Assembly: GCF_003131185.1 (NCBI RefSeq)
Contig: NZ_QFFU01000033.1
Coordinates: 1 to 60,958, forward strand
DNA from: Pseudomonas ovata
Lineage (GTDB): Bacteria > Pseudomonadota > Gammaproteobacteria > Pseudomonadales > Pseudomonadaceae
DNA: 60,958 nt
Direction of reading: 5' to 3'
Shown: piece by piece, positions 57,579-60,958 of the stretch
Layout: each line of letters begins with the position of its first letter
How positions within the stretch are numbered: the first letter of the stretch is position 1
The notes under the pieces: generated by a model
Told to the model about the DNA's origin: nothing
Databases searched by the model: none
The model's input: the letters and a program-made list of their open reading frames with translations, nothing else
Translations under genes and position numbers: made by a program

Positions 57579-58871
57579 ATGTCAGCCACCCCATCCTCTG
57601 GCGCCGCTTCACGCGGCGGTCCTTCGCGCCGTACCCGTCGCGGCCTGGACGCGCTCAATTTTACCCTGGCCGATGTACGTGACGGCCTGGGGCCGTACCT
57701 GGCCATCTACCTGATTGCGGTGCGCGGCCCCGGTGAGGGCTGGAACGAGGCCACGGTCGGCTTTGTCATGACCCTGGCCGGTTTTGCCGGCCTGCTGGCG
57801 CAAACCCCGATGGGCGCGCTGATCGACCGAACCCCCAACAAGCGCGCCATGATCGGCATCGCCGCGCTGGTGGTCACCCTGTGCTGCGTGGTGCTGCCAC
57901 TGGTGTCGAGCGTCTACATGGTTGCCGCCACGCAGTCGCTGGCGCAAATCGCAGCGGCGGTCTTTGCTCCGGCACTGGCGGCCATCACCCTGGGCATCGT
58001 CGGCCCGGCGGCCTTTACCCGGCACATTGGCCGCAACGAAGGCTTCAACCATGCCGGCAATGCGTTTTCAGCGGCGCTGGCGGCGATGCTGGGCTATGCC
58101 TTCGGGCCGATGGTGGTGTTCTGGCTCATGGGCATCATGGCGGTAGCGTCCATTGCCGCCCTGTGGCGCGTGCCGGCCCATGAAATCGACGACAACCTGG
58201 CCCGGGGCCTGGAGAGCAACGCCGCGCCGCATGCGCATGCGCCGGTCTCGGCCTGGCAGGCGCTGCTGTCGAACCGGCACCTGATGCTGCTGGCGCTGCT
58301 GGCGGCGATCTTTCACCTGGCCAACGCGGCCATGCTGACCTCCATCGGCCAGCAACTGACCTACATCGTCGGCAAGGACAGCGCCACCTCACTGGTGGCG
58401 CTGTGCATCGTGGCAGCCCAGTGCGTGATGGTGCCGGTGGCAATCCTGACCGGCCGCAGCGCCGACCGCTTCGGGCGCAAGCCGATCTTCCTGGTGGCCT
58501 TTGCAGTGCTGGCGCTGCGCGGTGTGCTCTACACCTTTTCCGATAACCCGTACTACCTGGTGGCCGTGCAATGCCTGGACGGCGTCGGCGCCGGCATCTA
58601 CGGCGCGCTGATTCCGGTGATCGTGGCCGACCTGACCCGTGGCACCGGTCGCTTCAATGTCAGCCAGGGCGCCATTGCCACCGCGCAAGGCGTGGGTGCG
58701 GCCATCAGCGCCACGATTGCAGGGCTGATCATCGTCAACTTCAGCTACGCCCACGCCTTCATGGTGCTGGCCGGCATCGCCGGCCTGGGCTTTGTGCTGT
58801 ACCTGCTGCTGATGCCCGAAACCGCCAACACGTCCGTATCACAGGAGGTGTCCACCGGGTCGGCTGCCTGA
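57579..58871 (+). CDS. MFS transporter
   Basis: A 430-residue carrier with about 12 helices. DALNFTLADVRDGLGPYLAI begins the first helix, and QTPMGALIDRTPNKRAMIGI and LTGRSADRFGRKPIFLVAFA are the conserved cytoplasmic loops. The subgroup with LADVRDGLGPYLA is common in Pseudomonas near redox genes but has no assigned substrate. The start at 57579 is chosen since the longer open frame (to 57525) adds nothing recognisable. Gap of 152 bases from cytochrome b561 holds no gene. It is followed 92 bases later by the GGT gene. Confidence 0.88.
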   Translation: MSATPSSGAASRGGPSRRTRRGLDALNFTLADVRDGLGPYLAIYLIAVRGPGEGWNEATVGFVMTLAGFAGLLAQTPMGALIDRTPNKRAMIGIAALVVTLCCVVLPLVSSVYMVAATQSLAQIAAAVFAPALAAITLGIVGPAAFTRHIGRNEGFNHAGNAFSAALAAMLGYAFGPMVVFWLMGIMAVASIAALWRVPAHEIDDNLARGLESNAAPHAHAPVSAWQALLSNRHLMLLALLAAIFHLANAAMLTSIGQQLTYIVGKDSATSLVALCIVAAQCVMVPVAILTGRSADRFGRKPIFLVAFAVLALRGVLYTFSDNPYYLVAVQCLDGVGAGIYGALIPVIVADLTRGTGRFNVSQGAIATAQGVGAAISATIAGLIIVNFSYAHAFMVLAGIAGLGFVLYLLLMPETANTSVSQEVSTGSAA

Positions 58872-58962
58872 CCGATAGCCAAAGGCCTGGGCTGTTTGCA
58901 TTTTGCCGCTATGCTCAGGCAGTGCCACACCCCTCAGACCTTTGCAAAGGATGACGTTGTCC

Positions 58963-60690
58963 ATGATCTACAGGAAGTTGACCGCACTTGTCGTTGTCTC
59001 GTTTGCGCTGGGCGAAGCGCCCTTCGTCCACGGCGCCTCCACCGCCCCGGTTGCCGCCGAGAACGGCATGGTGGTGACCGCCCAGCACCTGGCCAGCCAT
59101 GTCGGGGTGGACGTACTCAAGGCCGGCGGCAATGCCGTGGATGCGGCGGTGGCGGTGGGCTACGCGCTGGCCGTGGTCTACCCGGCAGCCGGCAACCTGG
59201 GCGGCGGCGGCTTCATGACCGTGCAGATGGCCGACGGCAAGAAAACCTTTCTCGACTTCCGCGAAAAGGCGCCCCTGGCGGCCACGGCCAACATGTACCT
59301 GGACAAGGACGGCAACGTGATCCCCGGCCTGAGTTCGCGCGGCCATCTGGCGGTGGGCGTGCCGGGCACCGTCTCGGGCATGGAATACGCCCGCGAAAAG
59401 TACGGCAGCAAACCGCGCAGCGAGCTGATCGCGCCGGCCGTCAAGCTGGCTGAAGAAGGCTTTGTGCTGGAGCAGGGCGACGTCGACCTGCTGTGGACCG
59501 CCACCGAAGACTTCAAGAAAGACATAAAGGACTCCGGTTCCATCTTTCTCTCCGATGGCAAGCCGATGCAGGTGGGCCAGAAACTGGTGCAGAAAGACCT
59601 GGCCAAAACCCTGCGTGAAATTTCCAGCAAAGGCCAGGACGGCTTCTACAAGGGCTGGGTGGCCGAGGCCATCGTCAATTCCAGCAAGGCGGGCAAGGGC
59701 ATCATTGCCCAGGCCGACCTTGACCGCTACAAGACCCGTGAACTGGCTCCGGTCGAGTGCGACTACCGCGGCTACCATGTGGTGTCCGCGCCGCCGCCCA
59801 GTTCAGGCGGGGTGGTGATCTGCGAAATCCTTAACATCCTCGAAGGCTACCCGATGCAGGAACTGGGTTTCCGCTCGGCCCAGGGCATGCACTACCAGAT
59901 CGAAGCCATGCGCCACGCCTATGTCGACCGCAACAGTTACCTGGGTGACCCGGACTTCGTGAAAAATCCGGTCGAGCGCCTGCTCGACAGGGGCTATGCG
60001 GACACGCTGCGCAAGGCCATCGACCCGCAGAAAGCCGCCGTGTCCAAGGACCTGGCACCGGGCATCGTGCCGCATGAAGGCAACAACACCACGCATTATT
60101 CGATCGTCGACAAGTGGGGCAATGCGGTGTCGGTGACTTACACCCTCAACGACTGGTTCGGTGCCGGGGTCATGGCCAGCACCACCGGCGTACTGCTCAA
60201 CGACGAAATGGACGACTTCACCGTCAAGGTCGGGGTGCCCAACATGTACGGCCTGGTGCAGGGCGAGGCCAACGCCATCGCGCCCGGCAAGACGCCGTTG
60301 TCGTCGATGAGCCCGACCATCGTCACCAAGGATGGCAAGCCGGTCATGGTGGTCGGCACCCCTGGCGGCAGCCGGATCATCACTGCCACCTTGTTGACCA
60401 TGCTCAATGTCATCGACTATGGCATGAACATCCAGGAAGCCGTGGACGCGCCCAAGTTCCACCAGCAATGGCTGCCGGAAGAAACCAACCTGGAAACCTT
60501 CGCCATCAGCCCCGACACCCGCAAGATCCTCGAAGGCTGGGGGCATAAGTTCAGCGGGCCGCAAGACCCCAACCACATGGCCGCCATCCTGGTCGGCGCG
60601 CCGACGCTGAACGGCCAGCCGGTGGGCAACAACAAGTACTACGGCGCCAACGATCCGCGGCGCAACACCGGGTTGTCGCTGGGCTATTGA
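58963..60690 (+). CDS. ggt: Gamma-glutamyltranspeptidase
   Basis: A 575-residue GGT precursor with a signal peptide (MIYRKLTALVVVSFALGEAP, cleavage near VHGA). The self-processing threonine is the first T of GNNTTHYSIVDKWGNAVSVT, the SSMSPTIV segment lines the gamma-glutamyl pocket, and VGTPGGSRIITATL forms the oxyanion hole. It works in the periplasm on glutathione and other gamma-glutamyl compounds. An in-frame ATG lies at 58951; I prefer 58963, with AAAGG upstream and a cleaner signal start. It is followed by the REP array at the end of the window. Confidence 0.95.
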   Translation: MIYRKLTALVVVSFALGEAPFVHGASTAPVAAENGMVVTAQHLASHVGVDVLKAGGNAVDAAVAVGYALAVVYPAAGNLGGGGFMTVQMADGKKTFLDFREKAPLAATANMYLDKDGNVIPGLSSRGHLAVGVPGTVSGMEYAREKYGSKPRSELIAPAVKLAEEGFVLEQGDVDLLWTATEDFKKDIKDSGSIFLSDGKPMQVGQKLVQKDLAKTLREISSKGQDGFYKGWVAEAIVNSSKAGKGIIAQADLDRYKTRELAPVECDYRGYHVVSAPPPSSGGVVICEILNILEGYPMQELGFRSAQGMHYQIEAMRHAYVDRNSYLGDPDFVKNPVERLLDRGYADTLRKAIDPQKAAVSKDLAPGIVPHEGNNTTHYSIVDKWGNAVSVTYTLNDWFGAGVMASTTGVLLNDEMDDFTVKVGVPNMYGLVQGEANAIAPGKTPLSSMSPTIVTKDGKPVMVVGTPGGSRIITATLLTMLNVIDYGMNIQEAVDAPKFHQQWLPEETNLETFAISPDTRKILEGWGHKFSGPQDPNHMAAILVGAPTLNGQPVGNNKYYGANDPRRNTGLSLGY

Positions 60691-60720
60691 GCCGGTACGT
60701 GCCTGGCGAATGAGCGCCTG

Positions 60721-60958
60721 CATTCGCGACCGCTGTCGCTCCCACATGAGAGGCACGACGCAACCTCCGTAGGAGCGACCGATGGTCGCGAAAGGGCCGG
60801 TGCATTCAACCTGTTCAGCGCCTGCCGGCCTGCATTCGCGACCGCTGGTCGCTCCCACAGATCAGCGGCATGACGCAACCTCCGTAGGAGCGACCGATGG
60901 TCGCGAAAGGGCCGTTACATTCAACCTGTTCAGCGCCTGCCAGCCTGCATTCGCGACC
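60721..60958. repeat. Tandem REP-type units of about 112-115 bases
   Basis: Two units (60721-60832 and 60833-60947) and the first 11 bases of a third (CATTCGCGACC) run head to tail. Each holds CATTCGCGACCGCT, GTCGCTCCCACA, CAACCTCCGTAGGAGCGACC, GATGGTCGCGAAAGGGCCG and CATTCAACCTGTTCAGCGCC. GGTCGCGAATG/CATTCGCGACC-type arms make each unit fold. This is typical of Pseudomonas REP/BIME arrays. The array continues off the edge, so the copy number is unknown. Confidence 0.88.

Noticed and set aside
60721..60958. Possible CRISPR array
   Set aside because: The repeats are over 110 bases and contiguous, with no unique spacers and no cas genes; they are REP-type repeats.

Overview
This 61-kb window looks like Pseudomonas chromosome, most likely near the P. 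putida/P. fluorescens lineage. The grounds are the benBCD-catA order, codon usage, PuuE, LysE, SrpA and GGT homologues, and REP sequences of the GTAGGAGCGACC type. This is an inference from gene families read by eye; no database was searched. Most of the window is accessory catabolic DNA, with many dedicated regulators (GntR, AraC, LysR x2, MarR, TetR, Lrp) next to the genes they probably control.

Layout. 1-2931: the end of a benzoate operon (benB partial, benC, benD) plus catA, closed by a strong terminator. 3028-3951: a short chemoreceptor with no ligand-binding domain. 4197-8084: amidohydrolase, aromatic-acid MFS carrier and a protein joining a FadR-type regulator to a second amidohydrolase. 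It faces a GAPN-type aldehyde dehydrogenase (8133-9758). 9920-9995: tRNA-Asn(GTT), followed by a nested hairpin and a truncated ICE-type ParA gene. 10.6-18.5 kb: a visibly AT-richer island (AraC regulator, alpha/beta-hydrolase lacking its catalytic residues, ornithine-cyclodeaminase-like protein, DadA-like oxidase, amino-acid permease) bounded and interrupted by IS30 and IS66 fossils and a MITE-like fold-back element. 18.5-26.7 kb: SMP-30 lactonase, GntR regulator, a putrescine-type ABC importer, a hydantoin/allantoin racemase and an allantoinase (PuuE) paralogue, probably a ureide or hydantoin module. 27.0-33.6 kb: isochorismatase-like and HSL-type hydrolases, LysR, LysE exporter, a decayed purU, a second LysR with argC, and MarR.

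33.8-51 kb is the most interesting part: a large aromatic catabolic cluster without a close model that I recognise. It encodes a phthalate-type Rieske oxygenase and reductase, an ACS-family MFS carrier, a signal-less periplasmic-binding-fold protein, two FAH-family hydrolases, a thioesterase, a cupin, a BKACE enzyme, an extradiol-type VOC dioxygenase, a small Rieske ferredoxin, a MetA-type outer-membrane channel, an aldehyde dehydrogenase, a DHDPS-family aldolase, an ornithine-cyclodeaminase-like reductase and a flavin monooxygenase. A TetR gene lies in the middle. The palindrome AACGATACGTATCGTT or variants of it occur at five other promoters and at the TetR promoter, often between -35 and -10, so the scattered operons look like one TetR regulon. 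The Rieske oxygenase operon instead has a MarR-type box.

51-61 kb: a full-length chemoreceptor, Lrp and zinc alcohol dehydrogenase pair, DJ-1/PfpI protein, catalase-related peroxidase with cytochrome b561, an MFS carrier, gamma-glutamyltranspeptidase and tandem REP-type repeats running off the end.
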